A stretch of 64,000 bases of DNA from Pseudomonas veronii (GCF_001439695.1 NZ_JYLL01000026.1:26689-90688); one strand, 5' to 3'; shown: positions 1-9,248, counted from the stretch's first letter. Notes: a model not told the origin generated them from the letters alone. Numbers and translations are program-made.

Positions 1-21
1 TCTGTCGCCATACACTTTCAT
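1..21 (-). CDS. 5' end of an unidentified gene (partial; possibly glutathione S-transferase)
   Basis: Seven codons (MKVYGDR) are visible on the minus strand before the window edge. The ATG overlaps the TGA of the FAD-binding gene in an ATGA arrangement, which implies translational coupling and membership in the same operon. Many glutathione S-transferases begin with a similar M-K-x-Y-G-D string, but seven residues cannot prove a family. The rest lies outside the window. Confidence 0.4.
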
Positions 22-1487
22 GCCACTGCCTCGGTTGCGTGTTTGTCCATGAATGAAGGGTGCTCGGCGAGCAGCATCACCACCTCGCGGGCCTGGCGCA
101 CCGATTGGTACACCGAATTGACCATCGGCGCCGCCAGGTACGAGGCCATGCCCAGCAGCCAGATGTCTTCCGGCGCTTCGGCGCCGGGCAGGCTGACCTG
201 CAACTGCGCTGACACATAAGGCGGCGTACACGGCGTTGCCGGCGGCACCTGCAGCTCAAGGCCGTTGCGCGAGGCATGGAAAAACTGTTTATGAAAACCG
301 CTGGCGCACACCACCGCATCCACCGCCTCGATGCGCCCCTGGGCATCGTGGACCCGCCATTGGCCTTGCCACTCAAGCTGTGTCGGCAAGTGCGCGGCCA
401 GCTGCAGGCGCCCTTCGTCGATCAGGCGCAGCAGCGTGGTTGCGGTCTGCAAAGGCACCGCGAACAGGTAACGCCCGACCGCTTCCCAGCAGTTTTGCAG
501 CGCCGCCACGCGCACCGAGGGCGGCGCCGCGCGCAACTTCCCGTCGGCCAGGTCCATGCACTGCACCAACAGGTTCTGCCAGTCCGTCGCGCCCCGTCGG
601 GCCAAGGCGACTTCGCCGCGCAGGCGCCGGATGGGCTCCGCGCTGCGATCGACTTGTTCGCGCAGCGAGCGGCCATTGATCGCCTTGGTCGCCCGCGCAA
701 CGATGCGCAGCAAGTGCCAGTACAGCTTGGGGTTTTCCAGGTCCAGCCGGGCGAATCGCGCTTCATCCAGGGCCACCGCGCCACGCCGGGGGGTGGCGGT
801 ACGCACGCCCGGCAAACGCCCGGAAGGCGACGCCATCAGCACCTGGTGCCCCGCGCCGCAGAGCAGCAACACACTGTCGACCGCCGACAGGCGACTGCCC
901 AGCACCAAGACCCGTGACGGTTTATCCAGGCTGTCCAGCCAGGCCTTGGCCGGGTATGGCGTGGAGAAAATGCCCGGCGCACCGGCATGCGGGCTGACCA
1001 GCGGCGGCACGAACGGCGCGGCACTGCCGGTGCAGACCAGCACGGCACAGGCGCGCAGGTCGCCGCCGTCATCCAGCACCAGGCGATAGTCGCCGCGCGC
1101 GACCGGCTGGATATGCCGCACCGTCGCCCGCACGATCCGATGCGCAATGCCCCGGGCCTCGGCCACATCGCGGTACTCGGCATAGCGTTGCTTGAGATAG
1201 CCCGCCACCCAGGTCCGTGGCACAAACGCGTCTTCGCCGACGTCGATGCCCTGCGCCTGGAGGTAACGCTGAAAGTCGTGCGGCTCATCGTCCAGTATCG
1301 ACAGGGTCTGCACCGAGGTATTGCATAACAGCACGTCCTCGCAGACGCCGAAGGCAATCGAGTCCGCCAGCCCCTCGGGATCGATGATGTCGATACGCTT
1401 GGCGTTGCCGGCGCGCACCAGTTGGATAAACGCCGCGACACCGGTCACCGACCCACCAATGATCGCAACCGCCGCACGCGGGTTCAC
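18..1487 (-). CDS. FAD/NAD(P)-binding oxidoreductase-like protein
   Basis: The protein of about 489 residues starts with a Rossmann motif (VAIIGGSVTGVAA) typical of the FAD/NAD(P)-binding family that resembles hydroxyacylglutathione or lysine/ornithine N-monooxygenase folds. A second dinucleotide motif lies mid-protein (VLVLGSRLSAVDS), followed by the C-terminal motif region VVCASGFHKQFF. I chose the GTG start at 1487 because it overlaps the TGA of the upstream gene (GTGA); an ATG further upstream would run deep into that gene. It sits in an operon with two NTF2-like proteins and a deacetylase. Substrate and reaction are unknown. It is probably a cytoplasmic flavoenzyme of a small-molecule catabolic or modification pathway. 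Confidence 0.75.
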   Translation of the reverse strand: MNPRAAVAIIGGSVTGVAAFIQLVRAGNAKRIDIIDPEGLADSIAFGVCEDVLLCNTSVQTLSILDDEPHDFQRYLQAQGIDVGEDAFVPRTWVAGYLKQRYAEYRDVAEARGIAHRIVRATVRHIQPVARGDYRLVLDDGGDLRACAVLVCTGSAAPFVPPLVSPHAGAPGIFSTPYPAKAWLDSLDKPSRVLVLGSRLSAVDSVLLLCGAGHQVLMASPSGRLPGVRTATPRRGAVALDEARFARLDLENPKLYWHLLRIVARATKAINGRSLREQVDRSAEPIRRLRGEVALARRGATDWQNLLVQCMDLADGKLRAAPPSVRVAALQNCWEAVGRYLFAVPLQTATTLLRLIDEGRLQLAAHLPTQLEWQGQWRVHDAQGRIEAVDAVVCASGFHKQFFHASRNGLELQVPPATPCTPPYVSAQLQVSLPGAEAPEDIWLLGMASYLAAPMVNSVYQSVRQAREVVMLLAEHPSFMDKHATEAVA

Positions 1488-1918
1488 AGCGCTTGCGCCT
1501 TCGCCAGCACTGGCGCCAGCAAGCGCACGCCATACCAGCCCCAATACACGCGGTGGCAGGTGATCAAGCCGTTTTCTATCTCCATCATTTCCATCAGGTC
1601 GACCTGCTCCCCCGTCGGCGTCTTGCGCGGGTATTCCCACGTCAGGTTGCGGCCGTTGATGAAGGCTTTATCGCTGCGATACCACTCAGCCAGGTCATTG
1701 GGAAAGCGGCGCTTGCTGTCCTCCATGAACCGCTGGATCGTCCCCCGGCCGACCAGCACGCCGCTGCCGTGGTCGGGGTAGATCGCCAGCACCAGCGGCG
1801 TTTCGAACACCGCCTGCTCGGCATACAACGCCGCCGTCGCGGCCAGGTCGCCGGCACAGACGCTGGCGTGCCAGGCTTCATAGATAGCCAGCAGGCCGGG
1901 ATCGATGGACGCAGTCAT
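1484..1918 (-). CDS. Nuclear transport factor 2 / SnoaL-like family protein
   Basis: This protein of about 144 residues has the small alpha+beta-cone pattern of the NTF2/SnoaL-like superfamily: an N-terminal helix with AIYEAWHASVCAGD, a central GRGTIQRFM segment, and C-terminal strands ending LITCHRVYWGWYGV. The start ATG at 1918 is preceded by GAGGAAAC, a good ribosome-binding site; the longer frame lacks one. Its TGA overlaps the GTG of the FAD-binding gene. NTF2-like proteins are often isomerases, cyclases or hydrolases acting on hydrophobic substrates. Which applies here cannot be read from sequence. Confidence 0.75.
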   Translation of the reverse strand: MTASIDPGLLAIYEAWHASVCAGDLAATAALYAEQAVFETPLVLAIYPDHGSGVLVGRGTIQRFMEDSKRRFPNDLAEWYRSDKAFINGRNLTWEYPRKTPTGEQVDLMEMMEIENGLITCHRVYWGWYGVRLLAPVLAKAQAL

Positions 1919-2033
1919 GAGGTTTCCTCGCGTGGCAGCACCGCTGCTAATAGAAGCCGCAATTGTAAAAAATTGCCACCCCAGCATGCTTCGACCTGGC
2001 CCGAAGTGTCAGGCACGCGATGCCTCTCAAGGA

Positions 2034-2576
2034 TTACAGGGCGCCCAACTGTTTCATCAAGGTGAGGTTGTCTTCGATGTGCCAGTTGGCGGCGATCTTG
2101 CCGTTGTCGATCTGATAGATATCGGTGGCGATAAAGTCCACGGGCTGCCCACCGCCCTTGATCTGGCCGAAGGTGCCGGTGAAGTGCCCGCGAAAATGCA
2201 GGTGAACCACCACGCGGTCGCCGGCGATGAGCATGTGTTCGACCTCGCAACGCAGGTCCGGCACCGCTTCACGAAACGCCCGGGAGGCGAGCAACGGGCC
2301 TTCGGGGCCTTGTTTACGTCCGGCCGGTGGGGTTTTGTCGATGAAATCTGCGGCCAGCGCCTCACGGGCCAGGCTTTCGTCACCGGTATCCCAGAAGGTG
2401 TCATAACGGCGGGCGGCGGTTTCCATGAGCGCCAGTTGCGCAGGCGGGAGGCTCTTGTCCACCACCAGCACACCCGGCTTGACCAGTTCAGTGCTGGCCG
2501 CCAGGACGGCGCCGGAAAAGGTCGAGGTCAAGAGTGTGGCGATGAGGCAAACGCGCGCTATAGGTGAGGGTTTCAT
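2034..2576 (-). CDS. Exported SnoaL/NTF2-like protein
   Basis: The product has about 180 residues. It begins with a Sec-type signal peptide (basic MKPSPIARV, then a hydrophobic stretch to GAVLAAS) and continues as a SnoaL-like ester-cyclase fold: a RRYDTFWDTGDESLAREALAADFIDKTP segment, a VVVHLHFRGHFTG strand pair and a C-terminal IADNWH-like segment (IAANWHIEDN). The ATG at 2576 has AAGGAG upstream; longer starts would overlap the deacetylase gene. It is the second NTF2-like protein of the operon, but unlike its neighbour it is predicted to be periplasmic, as is the deacetylase encoded just upstream. The substrate is unknown. Confidence 0.75.
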   Translation of the reverse strand: MKPSPIARVCLIATLLTSTFSGAVLAASTELVKPGVLVVDKSLPPAQLALMETAARRYDTFWDTGDESLAREALAADFIDKTPPAGRKQGPEGPLLASRAFREAVPDLRCEVEHMLIAGDRVVVHLHFRGHFTGTFGQIKGGGQPVDFIATDIYQIDNGKIAANWHIEDNLTLMKQLGAL

Positions 2577-2601
2577 TGAAAAATCTCCTTGGGTGATGGG
2601 C

Positions 2602-3609
2602 TCAGAGGGTCTCGTGTTCGCGCAGGCTAAGCGGGCTTTTAAGGGTGTACTGCGCGATAGCGTCCTTGCGCATGAAGGCCACGCCGGGGTGGCTGTTGGC
2701 ATAGCGCAAAAACTCATCCCAGACCCGGACCATTTGCGGCGTACCGCTGATGCGGTCGTGGGCGCTGATCGACATCATGCGGCGCCGGCTGCCGGCCTCT
2801 TCGTACAGCTGGTCGAAGTCCAGCTTCACCTGTTCCAGGAACTGCGACGGTGAGTAGTTGCGGCCTTCGATCAAGACGATGTCGTTGTTGCGCAAGGTGT
2901 ACGGAACCACCACGAAATCCTGGCCGTTGACCTGCTCGATAAACGGCTCGTCGCGACTCACATCGTCGATGTGATAGACGTAGCCAAGCTCTTGCAGCAG
3001 CGCCAGGGTGTTGGGGCCACGGCGCAGCCAATTGCAGTTGTAGCCGCTGACCGGCTGGCCGGTGACGTCCTGCACCATGCTCGCGGCCTGGCGCAGGAAC
3101 GTGCGTTCTTCATCGCGGCTCATGGCAAATTGCGAACTCCAGCGCGGGCCATGGCCCGCCGCCTCGTGTCCGCGCGCGACGATTTCCCGGGCCAACTGCG
3201 GATGCCGCTTCACCGCATCGCCGATCATGTGGCTGGTGACCTTCACCCCATGCCGGTCCCAGAGGTCGAGCAGCCTGGGAATGCCTTCGCGGTAGCCATA
3301 GGCGAACCAGGTATTGGTGGCCGGGTCAGCGGGCACGCTGTCGGGGAAGTCCACTTTGGGAAACGGGCTGTCGGTGCCCTTCAGCGGTTGCCCACCGGCC
3401 TCGAACTGCATCGAGATCGAGACCACAAGCCGTGTGTCGCCGGGCCAGAAACCACCCTTGGCCTGGCGCGCAGCCGGTGCCGCCCCACTCTGCCCGGCCT
3501 GCGCCGCGCTCGCGTTGGCGCTGCCGAGCAGCGATCCGGCGGTCAACACCGCGGCGCCCGCGCCCGCCTGGGCCAGGAAGGTACGCCGTTGCAGGTTCAC
3601 AGATGACAT
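2602..3609 (-). CDS. Tat-exported polysaccharide deacetylase family protein
   Basis: A 335-residue protein opens with a twin-arginine signal (LQRRTFLAQAGAGAAVL) and an Ala-rich cleavage region. The mature part resembles the NodB/PuuE polysaccharide deacetylase fold: FAYGYREGIPRLLDLWDRHG, then GHEAAGHGPRW, where the metal-binding His residues would lie, and a late SAHDRISGTP segment. This subclass includes allantoinase-like and chitin/peptidoglycan deacetylase-like enzymes. ATG 3609 is preceded by CGGAGTTACC. It is the first gene of the minus-strand operon and diverges from a LysR regulator, which probably controls it. The substrate is not predictable. Confidence 0.8.
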   Translation of the reverse strand: MSSVNLQRRTFLAQAGAGAAVLTAGSLLGSANASAAQAGQSGAAPAARQAKGGFWPGDTRLVVSISMQFEAGGQPLKGTDSPFPKVDFPDSVPADPATNTWFAYGYREGIPRLLDLWDRHGVKVTSHMIGDAVKRHPQLAREIVARGHEAAGHGPRWSSQFAMSRDEERTFLRQAASMVQDVTGQPVSGYNCNWLRRGPNTLALLQELGYVYHIDDVSRDEPFIEQVNGQDFVVVPYTLRNNDIVLIEGRNYSPSQFLEQVKLDFDQLYEEAGSRRRMMSISAHDRISGTPQMVRVWDEFLRYANSHPGVAFMRKDAIAQYTLKSPLSLREHETL

Positions 3610-3661
3610 GACGGTAACTCCGTTGAATAAACACGGATGCAACGTTAGTCCTTTAGGTTTA

Positions 3662-3708
3662 TTTTGATAATTGAGCTGAAATCAAAAATCACTTTCGGAA
3701 AAACCGAA
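3662..3708. promoter_or_regulatory. Divergent promoter region with two inverted repeats
   Basis: Between the deacetylase operon and the LysR gene lie TTTTGAT (3662-3668) and its exact inverse ATCAAAA (3681-3687). Closer to the LysR start are TTCGG (3694-3698) and CCGAA (3704-3708). Such dyads between a LysR gene and a divergent operon are typical LysR operator candidates. No binding evidence is available. Confidence 0.4.
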
Positions 3709-3710
3709 TA

Positions 3711-4607
3711 ATGCTGCTGAAGAACCTTGAGCTGTTTTTGTTGATCGTCGAGAAAGGCGGGCTGTCTGCCGCCGGCAGGGAACTGGGCTTATCGCCGGCC
3801 TCGGTGTCGGAACGGCTGGCGCAGCTGGAGAGTTTTTACGGCGCCAGCCTGCTCAAGCGCACCACCCGCGCGATCAACCTCACGGATGAAGGCCGCCTGC
3901 TGGTCGATGGCGCGCATCGCCTGTTGGCAGACGCCGACGAGTTGCACACCAGCATTCGCCTGGGCGCCGACACCCTTTGCGGGCCGATCCGCCTCAGCGC
4001 CCCGCAAGACTTCGGTCGCCAATACATCGAGCCGATCCTTGCGCAGTTCATGCAGGAGCACCCGCAGGTCAGCATCGACCTGAACCTCAGCGATGGCTAT
4101 GTCGACCCCGTCGGCCAGGGGATCGACTTCGCCGTGCGCTTCGGCGCGCTGGCCGACAGCACCCTGCATGCCCGTCTGATTGGCGAAAACCGCCGAGTGG
4201 TGTGTGCATCACCGCTGTACCTGGCGCGCCACGGCACCCCGCAACACCCCGAGGACCTGGCCGCGCACGAGTGCCTGGTGATGCGCTTCGGCGTCAATAT
4301 TTCGCGGGAGTGGGCGTTCATGCAGCACGGGCAGACCCACCGGATCATGGTGCGTGGCCGCCGCGTGGCGAACGACGGCGCGCTGGTCCGCCAATGGTGC
4401 CTGGCCGGCCACGGGATTTGCTTGAAATCGGTGTGGGACGTGCGTGCCGACCTCGACGCCGGCCGCTTGGTCGAGGTGCTCGAGGATTACGACTTGGGCC
4501 GCACAGCGCTGAACATCGTCTACCCGCCCACGCGCATTCAGCCCAGACGGGTGAGAATGTTGATAGAACGCATCGTTGCGCAGCTGGCGAGCGACAGTGC
4601 CAGGTAG
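3711..4607 (+). CDS. LysR-family transcriptional regulator
   Basis: The 298-residue protein has the LysR layout: an N-terminal winged HTH (LELFLLIVEKGGLSAAGRELGLSPASVSERLAQLE), a linker helix, then the periplasmic-binding-protein-like effector domain from about residue 90 (GPIRLSAPQDFGRQYIEPIL). It resembles the CrgA/AaeR-type subgroup. It is divergent from the deacetylase operon and also lies just upstream of mexE in the same orientation. It does not resemble MexT at its N terminus, so the neighbouring minus-strand operon is the likelier target. A role at mexE cannot be excluded. Confidence 0.9.
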   Translation: MLLKNLELFLLIVEKGGLSAAGRELGLSPASVSERLAQLESFYGASLLKRTTRAINLTDEGRLLVDGAHRLLADADELHTSIRLGADTLCGPIRLSAPQDFGRQYIEPILAQFMQEHPQVSIDLNLSDGYVDPVGQGIDFAVRFGALADSTLHARLIGENRRVVCASPLYLARHGTPQHPEDLAAHECLVMRFGVNISREWAFMQHGQTHRIMVRGRRVANDGALVRQWCLAGHGICLKSVWDVRADLDAGRLVEVLEDYDLGRTALNIVYPPTRIQPRRVRMLIERIVAQLASDSAR

Positions 4608-4711
4608 GCATTGCGGCGTTCCTTGCAGCGCGCGCAACATGCCTTTGTCATCAAGCATATTGATAGCTGCCTAATGAAACCCGCAGACTAGAGGGCTCAC
4701 TCCGCGCTTAT

Positions 4712-4726
4712 ATCATTCCGAATGAT
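4712..4726. promoter_or_regulatory. Perfect 15-bp palindrome upstream of mexE (candidate LysR/MexT-type operator)
   Basis: ATCATTC-C-GAATGAT is a perfect dyad with 7-bp arms, and it contains T-N11-A, the classic LysR-type core. It sits 86 bp before the mexE start. The ATCA at its left edge also recalls the 5' half of the known MexT site, but the GTCGAT core of that site is not present. Confidence 0.55.
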
Positions 4727-4811
4727 AGTTATCTTTGCTTCATTCGATTCGTGACCTAGCAGCTCCCCGCGCATGATCCGCCCATCTCAAATACATTGGC
4801 GGATACACCTC

Positions 4812-6053
4812 ATGGAACAGACACTCAAACACTTACGCTTGCCCCTGGCGATTCTGGCCGTGGCGGTGATGAGCGCGTGCGGCAAAACCCCGGAACAAGC
4901 GGCCGCCATGCCTCCTGCAAAAATCAGCGTGGCCAAGGTGCTTGAGCAACCGGTCAACGAGTGGGACGAATTCACCGGACGCCTGGAAGCACCGGAAACC
5001 GTGCAGATCCGTCCACGGGTGTCCGGCCAGATCGATCAGGTGGCCTTCACCGAAGGCGCCCTCGTGAAGAAAGGCGACCTGCTGTTCCAGATCGACCCAC
5101 GCCCGTTCCAGGCCGAGGTGCGCCGCCTCGAAGCCCAACTGCAACAGACCAAAGCCGCCGCCACCCGCAGCGATAACGAAGCGCAACGGGGCGAACGCCT
5201 GCGTCAGAGCAACGCGATCTCCGCCGAACTGGCCGACTCGCGCACCACCGCCGCCCAGGAAGCCCGCGCCGCTGTCGCCGGCATCCAGGCGCAGTTGGAC
5301 CTGGCCAAGCTGAACCTGAGCTTCACCCGCGTCATCGCGCCGATCAGCGGCCGTGTCAGCCGTGCCGAGATCACCGCTGGCAACCTGGTCACCGCCGACG
5401 TCACCGCGCTGACCAGCGTGGTCTCCACCGACAAGGTCTACGCCTACTTCGACGCCGATGAGCGCGTGTACCTCAAGTACACCGAACTCGCCCGCCAGGG
5501 TCGCCGTGGCGCGACCACCCCGGTGTACCTGGGCCTGTCGAATGAAACCGGCAACCCGCACCTGGGCCAGATGAACTTCGTCGACAACCAGGTCAACCCG
5601 GCCACCGGCACCATCCGTGGCCGCGCGGTATTCGACAACAGCAAAGGCGAATACACCCCTGGCTTGTACGCCCGCCTGAAACTGGTCGGCAGCGGCACTT
5701 ACTCCGCCGTGCTGATCAACGATGAAGCGGTCGGCACCGACCTGGGCAAGAAGTTCGTGCTGGTGATGGAAGGCGACAAGCCAGCCTACCGCTCGGTGGA
5801 ACTGGGGCCGAAGATCGAAGGTTTGCGCATCGTGCGCAGCGGCCTGAACAAAGACGACACCATTATCGTCAAGGGCCTGCAGCGTGTGCGCCCGGGTGCG
5901 CCGGTCGCCCCGGAAACCATCCCGATGGCCAGCAAGGAAACCCTCGCCGCCTTGGCCCAACAACGACAAGCGCTTGAAGCCAGCAACCTGGAGCAAGTGG
6001 CGCCGGAAAAAACCGCGCCCAAGCTCGCAGCCGTCGCGACTCCACGCGGTTAA
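4812..6053 (+). CDS. mexE: RND efflux periplasmic adaptor MexE
   Basis: The 413-residue lipoprotein adaptor has a signal peptide ending in an LSAC-like lipobox (VAVMSAC, Cys at about 23). It continues with a biotinyl-lipoyl half motif, a coiled-coil hairpin (residues about 90-165) and beta-barrel/membrane-proximal domains. Long stretches match P. aeruginosa MexE as I remember it, for example NEWDEFTGRLEAPE, STDKVYAYFDADER and NPATGTIRGRAVFDN. The ATG at 4812 gives the family length (414); an ATG at 4773 would add 13 residues. It links MexF to OprN across the periplasm. The pump exports chloramphenicol, fluoroquinolones and quorum-sensing precursors in P. aeruginosa. mexF follows after 15 bp. 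Confidence 0.95.
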   Translation: MEQTLKHLRLPLAILAVAVMSACGKTPEQAAAMPPAKISVAKVLEQPVNEWDEFTGRLEAPETVQIRPRVSGQIDQVAFTEGALVKKGDLLFQIDPRPFQAEVRRLEAQLQQTKAAATRSDNEAQRGERLRQSNAISAELADSRTTAAQEARAAVAGIQAQLDLAKLNLSFTRVIAPISGRVSRAEITAGNLVTADVTALTSVVSTDKVYAYFDADERVYLKYTELARQGRRGATTPVYLGLSNETGNPHLGQMNFVDNQVNPATGTIRGRAVFDNSKGEYTPGLYARLKLVGSGTYSAVLINDEAVGTDLGKKFVLVMEGDKPAYRSVELGPKIEGLRIVRSGLNKDDTIIVKGLQRVRPGAPVAPETIPMASKETLAALAQQRQALEASNLEQVAPEKTAPKLAAVATPRG

Positions 6054-6068
6054 GGGATACGACTCAAG

Positions 6069-9000
6069 ATGAATTTTTCCAAGTTCTTCATTTCGCGGCC
6101 GATCTTCGCAGCGGTGCTCTCGCTGTTGATCCTGATCGCTGGCGCGATCTCGCTGTTCCAACTGCCGATCAGCGAATACCCGGAAGTGGTGCCGCCGACC
6201 GTGGTGGTGCGTGCCAACTTCCCTGGCGCCAACCCCAAAGTCATCGGCGAAACCGTCGCCGCGCCGCTGGAACAGGCGATCACCGGCGTCGAGAACATGC
6301 TGTACATGTCCTCGCAGTCGACCGCCGACGGCAAACTGACCCTGACCATCACCTTCGCCCTGGGCACCGACCTGGACAACGCGCAGGTGCAGGTGCAAAA
6401 CCGTGTGACGCGCACGCAACCCAAGCTGCCCGAGGAAGTGACGCGCATCGGTATCACCGTGGACAAGGCCTCCCCCGACCTGACCATGGTGGTGCATTTG
6501 ACCTCCCCGGATCAGCGTTACGACATGCTTTACCTGTCCAACTACGCCTTGCTCAACATCAAGGACGAGTTGGCGCGCCTGGGCGGCGTGGGTGATGTGC
6601 AGCTGTTCGGCATGGGCGACTACTCCCTGCGCGTCTGGCTGGACCCGAACAAGACCGCTTCGCGCAACCTGACCGCCACCGATGTGGTGACCGCGATTCG
6701 CGAGCAGAACCGTCAAGTGGCCGCCGGTGCGCTGGGTGCGCCGCCTGCACCGAATGCCACCAGCTTCCAGTTGTCGGTGAACACCCAGGGCCGCCTGGTC
6801 ACGGAAGAAGAGTTCGAGAACATCATCATTCGCGCCGGCGATAACGGTGAAATCACGCGCCTCAAAGACATCGCGCGGGTCGAGCTGGGTTCGAGCCAAT
6901 ACGCCCTGCGTTCGTTGCTCAACAACCAGCCGGCCGTGGCGATCCCGATCTTCCAGCGCCCAGGCTCGAACGCGATCCAGATCTCCAACGAAGTGCGCGA
7001 CAAGATGGCGGAGCTGAAGAAGAGCTTCCCCGAAGGCATGGACTTCAGCATCGTCTACGACCCGACCATCTTCGTGCGCGGCTCCATCGAGGCGGTGGTG
7101 CATACCCTGTTCGAAGCGCTGATCCTCGTAGTGCTGGTGGTGATCCTGTTCCTGCAGACCTGGCGCGCCTCGATCATTCCGTTGGTGGCGGTGCCGGTCT
7201 CGCTGATCGGTACGTTTGCGGTGATGCACCTGTTCGGCTTCTCGCTCAACGCACTGTCCTTGTTCGGCCTGGTACTCGCCATCGGCATCGTGGTGGATGA
7301 CGCCATCGTGGTGGTGGAGAACGTCGAGCGCAACATCGAGCTGGGCCTGGAACCGTTCCAGGCGACTGAAAAGGCCATGAGCGAAGTGACCGGGCCGATC
7401 ATCGCCACGGCACTGGTGCTGTGCGCCGTGTTCATTCCCGCGGCCTTCATCAGCGGCTTGACCGGGCAGTTCTACAAGCAGTTCGCCTTGACCATTGCGA
7501 TTTCGACGGTGATCTCGGCCTTCAACTCGCTGACCTTGTCCCCCGCCCTGGCTGCCGTGTTGCTGCGCAGCCATGACGCGCCGAAGGATCGCTTCTCCAA
7601 GGTGCTCGACAAGCTGTTGGGGGGCTGGTTGTTCCGGCCGTTCAACCGCTTCTTCGAAAAAGCCAGCCATGGTTACGTCGGCACCGTGCGCCGGGTGATC
7701 CGCGGCAGCGGCATCGCGCTGTTCCTGTACGCCGGCCTGATGGTGCTGACGTGGTTCGGGTTTGCCCACACCCCGACCGGTTTCGTACCGGCCCAGGACA
7801 AGCAATACCTGGTGGCTTTCGCCCAATTGCCGGACGCCGCGAGCCTGGATCGCACCGAAGACGTGATCAAGCGCATGTCCGACATCGCCCTGAAACAGCC
7901 GGGCGTGGAAAGCGCCGTGGCCTTCCCGGGCCTGTCGATCAACGGGTTCACCAACAGCCCGAACAGCGGCATCGTGTTCGTGACCCTCAAACCGTTCGAC
8001 GAGCGTAAAGACCCGAGCATGTCCGCCGGTGCGATTGCCGGTGCGCTGAACGGCAAGTACAGCGACATCCAGGAAGCCTACATGGCGATCTTCCCACCGC
8101 CGCCGGTACAGGGCCTGGGCACCATCGGCGGGTTCCGCCTGCAGATCGAAGACCGTGGCAACCTGGGTTACGAAGAGCTGTACAAAGAAGTGCAGAACGT
8201 CATCACCAAGAGCCGCAGCACGCCGGAGCTGTTCGGCCTGTTCACCAGCTACACGGTCAACGTGCCCCAGGTCGATGCCGCCATCGACCGCGAAAAGGCC
8301 AAGACCCACGGCGTGGCGATCAGCGACATCTTCGACACCCTGCAGATCTACCTGGGTTCGTTGTATGCCAACGACTTCAACCGCTTCGGCCGCACCTACC
8401 AGGTCAACGTGCAGGCTGAACAGCAGTTCCGCCTGGATGAAGACCAGATCGGCCAGTTGAAAGTGCGCAACAACAAAGGCGAGATGATCCCGCTGGCGAC
8501 CTTCATCAAGGTCAGCGACACCTCCGGCCCGGACCGCGTAATGCACTACAACGGCTTCATCACCGCGGAAATCAACGGCAACGCTGCACCGGGCTACAGC
8601 TCCGGCCAGGCCCAGACCGCGATTGAAAAACTGCTGAAGGATGAACTGCCCAACGGCATGACCTACGAGTGGACCGACCTGACGTATCAGCAAATCCTCT
8701 CGGGCAACACCGCGCTGTTCGTGTTCCCGCTCTGTGTGCTGCTGGCGTTCCTGGTACTGGCCGCCCAATACGAAAGCTGGAGCCTGCCACTGGCGGTGAT
8801 CCTGATCGTACCGATGACGCTGTTGTCGGCCATCACCGGGGTGATCATCTCGGGCGGCGACAACAACATCTTCACCCAGATCGGCCTGATCGTGCTGGTG
8901 GGCCTGGCCTGTAAGAACGCGATTCTGATCGTCGAGTTCGCCAAGGATAAACAGCAGGAAGGCCTCGACCCGCTCGCCGCGGTGCTGGAAGCGTGCCGCC

Positions 9001-9248
9001 TGCGGCTGCGGCCGATCCTGATGACCTCGTTCGCCTTCATCATGGGTGTGGTGCCCCTGGTGCTGTCCAGCGGTGCCGGTGCCGAGATGCGGCATGCCAT
9101 GGGCGTGGCGGTGTTCTCCGGGATGATCGGCGTGACCTTCTTCGGGCTGTTGCTGACACCAGTGTTCTACGTACTGATCCGTCGCTATGTGGAGCGCCAG
9201 GACGCGCGCAAAGCGGCCAAGGCCTTGAAGCTGGAGACACAGCAATGA
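6069..9248 (+). CDS. mexF: RND efflux inner-membrane transporter MexF
   Basis: This 1059-residue HAE1-type RND pump starts with the hallmark FFISRPIFAAVLSLLILIAG transmembrane segment. It carries the two large periplasmic loops and the TM4 motif VLAIGIVVDDAIVVVENVER, whose Asp pair couples proton flow. It is almost residue-for-residue like P. aeruginosa MexF in its N-terminal 300 residues. It forms the proton-driven trimer that takes substrates from periplasm or inner membrane. It overlaps oprN in an ATGA arrangement, so the outer-membrane channel is translationally coupled. No damage is visible. Confidence 0.96.
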   Translation: MNFSKFFISRPIFAAVLSLLILIAGAISLFQLPISEYPEVVPPTVVVRANFPGANPKVIGETVAAPLEQAITGVENMLYMSSQSTADGKLTLTITFALGTDLDNAQVQVQNRVTRTQPKLPEEVTRIGITVDKASPDLTMVVHLTSPDQRYDMLYLSNYALLNIKDELARLGGVGDVQLFGMGDYSLRVWLDPNKTASRNLTATDVVTAIREQNRQVAAGALGAPPAPNATSFQLSVNTQGRLVTEEEFENIIIRAGDNGEITRLKDIARVELGSSQYALRSLLNNQPAVAIPIFQRPGSNAIQISNEVRDKMAELKKSFPEGMDFSIVYDPTIFVRGSIEAVVHTLFEALILVVLVVILFLQTWRASIIPLVAVPVSLIGTFAVMHLFGFSLNALSLFGLVLAIGIVVDDAIVVVENVERNIELGLEPFQATEKAMSEVTGPIIATALVLCAVFIPAAFISGLTGQFYKQFALTIAISTVISAFNSLTLSPALAAVLLRSHDAPKDRFSKVLDKLLGGWLFRPFNRFFEKASHGYVGTVRRVIRGSGIALFLYAGLMVLTWFGFAHTPTGFVPAQDKQYLVAFAQLPDAASLDRTEDVIKRMSDIALKQPGVESAVAFPGLSINGFTNSPNSGIVFVTLKPFDERKDPSMSAGAIAGALNGKYSDIQEAYMAIFPPPPVQGLGTIGGFRLQIEDRGNLGYEELYKEVQNVITKSRSTPELFGLFTSYTVNVPQVDAAIDREKAKTHGVAISDIFDTLQIYLGSLYANDFNRFGRTYQVNVQAEQQFRLDEDQIGQLKVRNNKGEMIPLATFIKVSDTSGPDRVMHYNGFITAEINGNAAPGYSSGQAQTAIEKLLKDELPNGMTYEWTDLTYQQILSGNTALFVFPLCVLLAFLVLAAQYESWSLPLAVILIVPMTLLSAITGVIISGGDNNIFTQIGLIVLVGLACKNAILIVEFAKDKQQEGLDPLAAVLEACRLRLRPILMTSFAFIMGVVPLVLSSGAGAEMRHAMGVAVFSGMIGVTFFGLLLTPVFYVLIRRYVERQDARKAAKALKLETQQ

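Noticed and set aside
3711..4607. Identification of this LysR gene as mexT because it lies just upstream of mexE.
   Set aside because: Its N-terminal HTH sequence is of another LysR subgroup and unlike MexT as remembered; position alone is insufficient.
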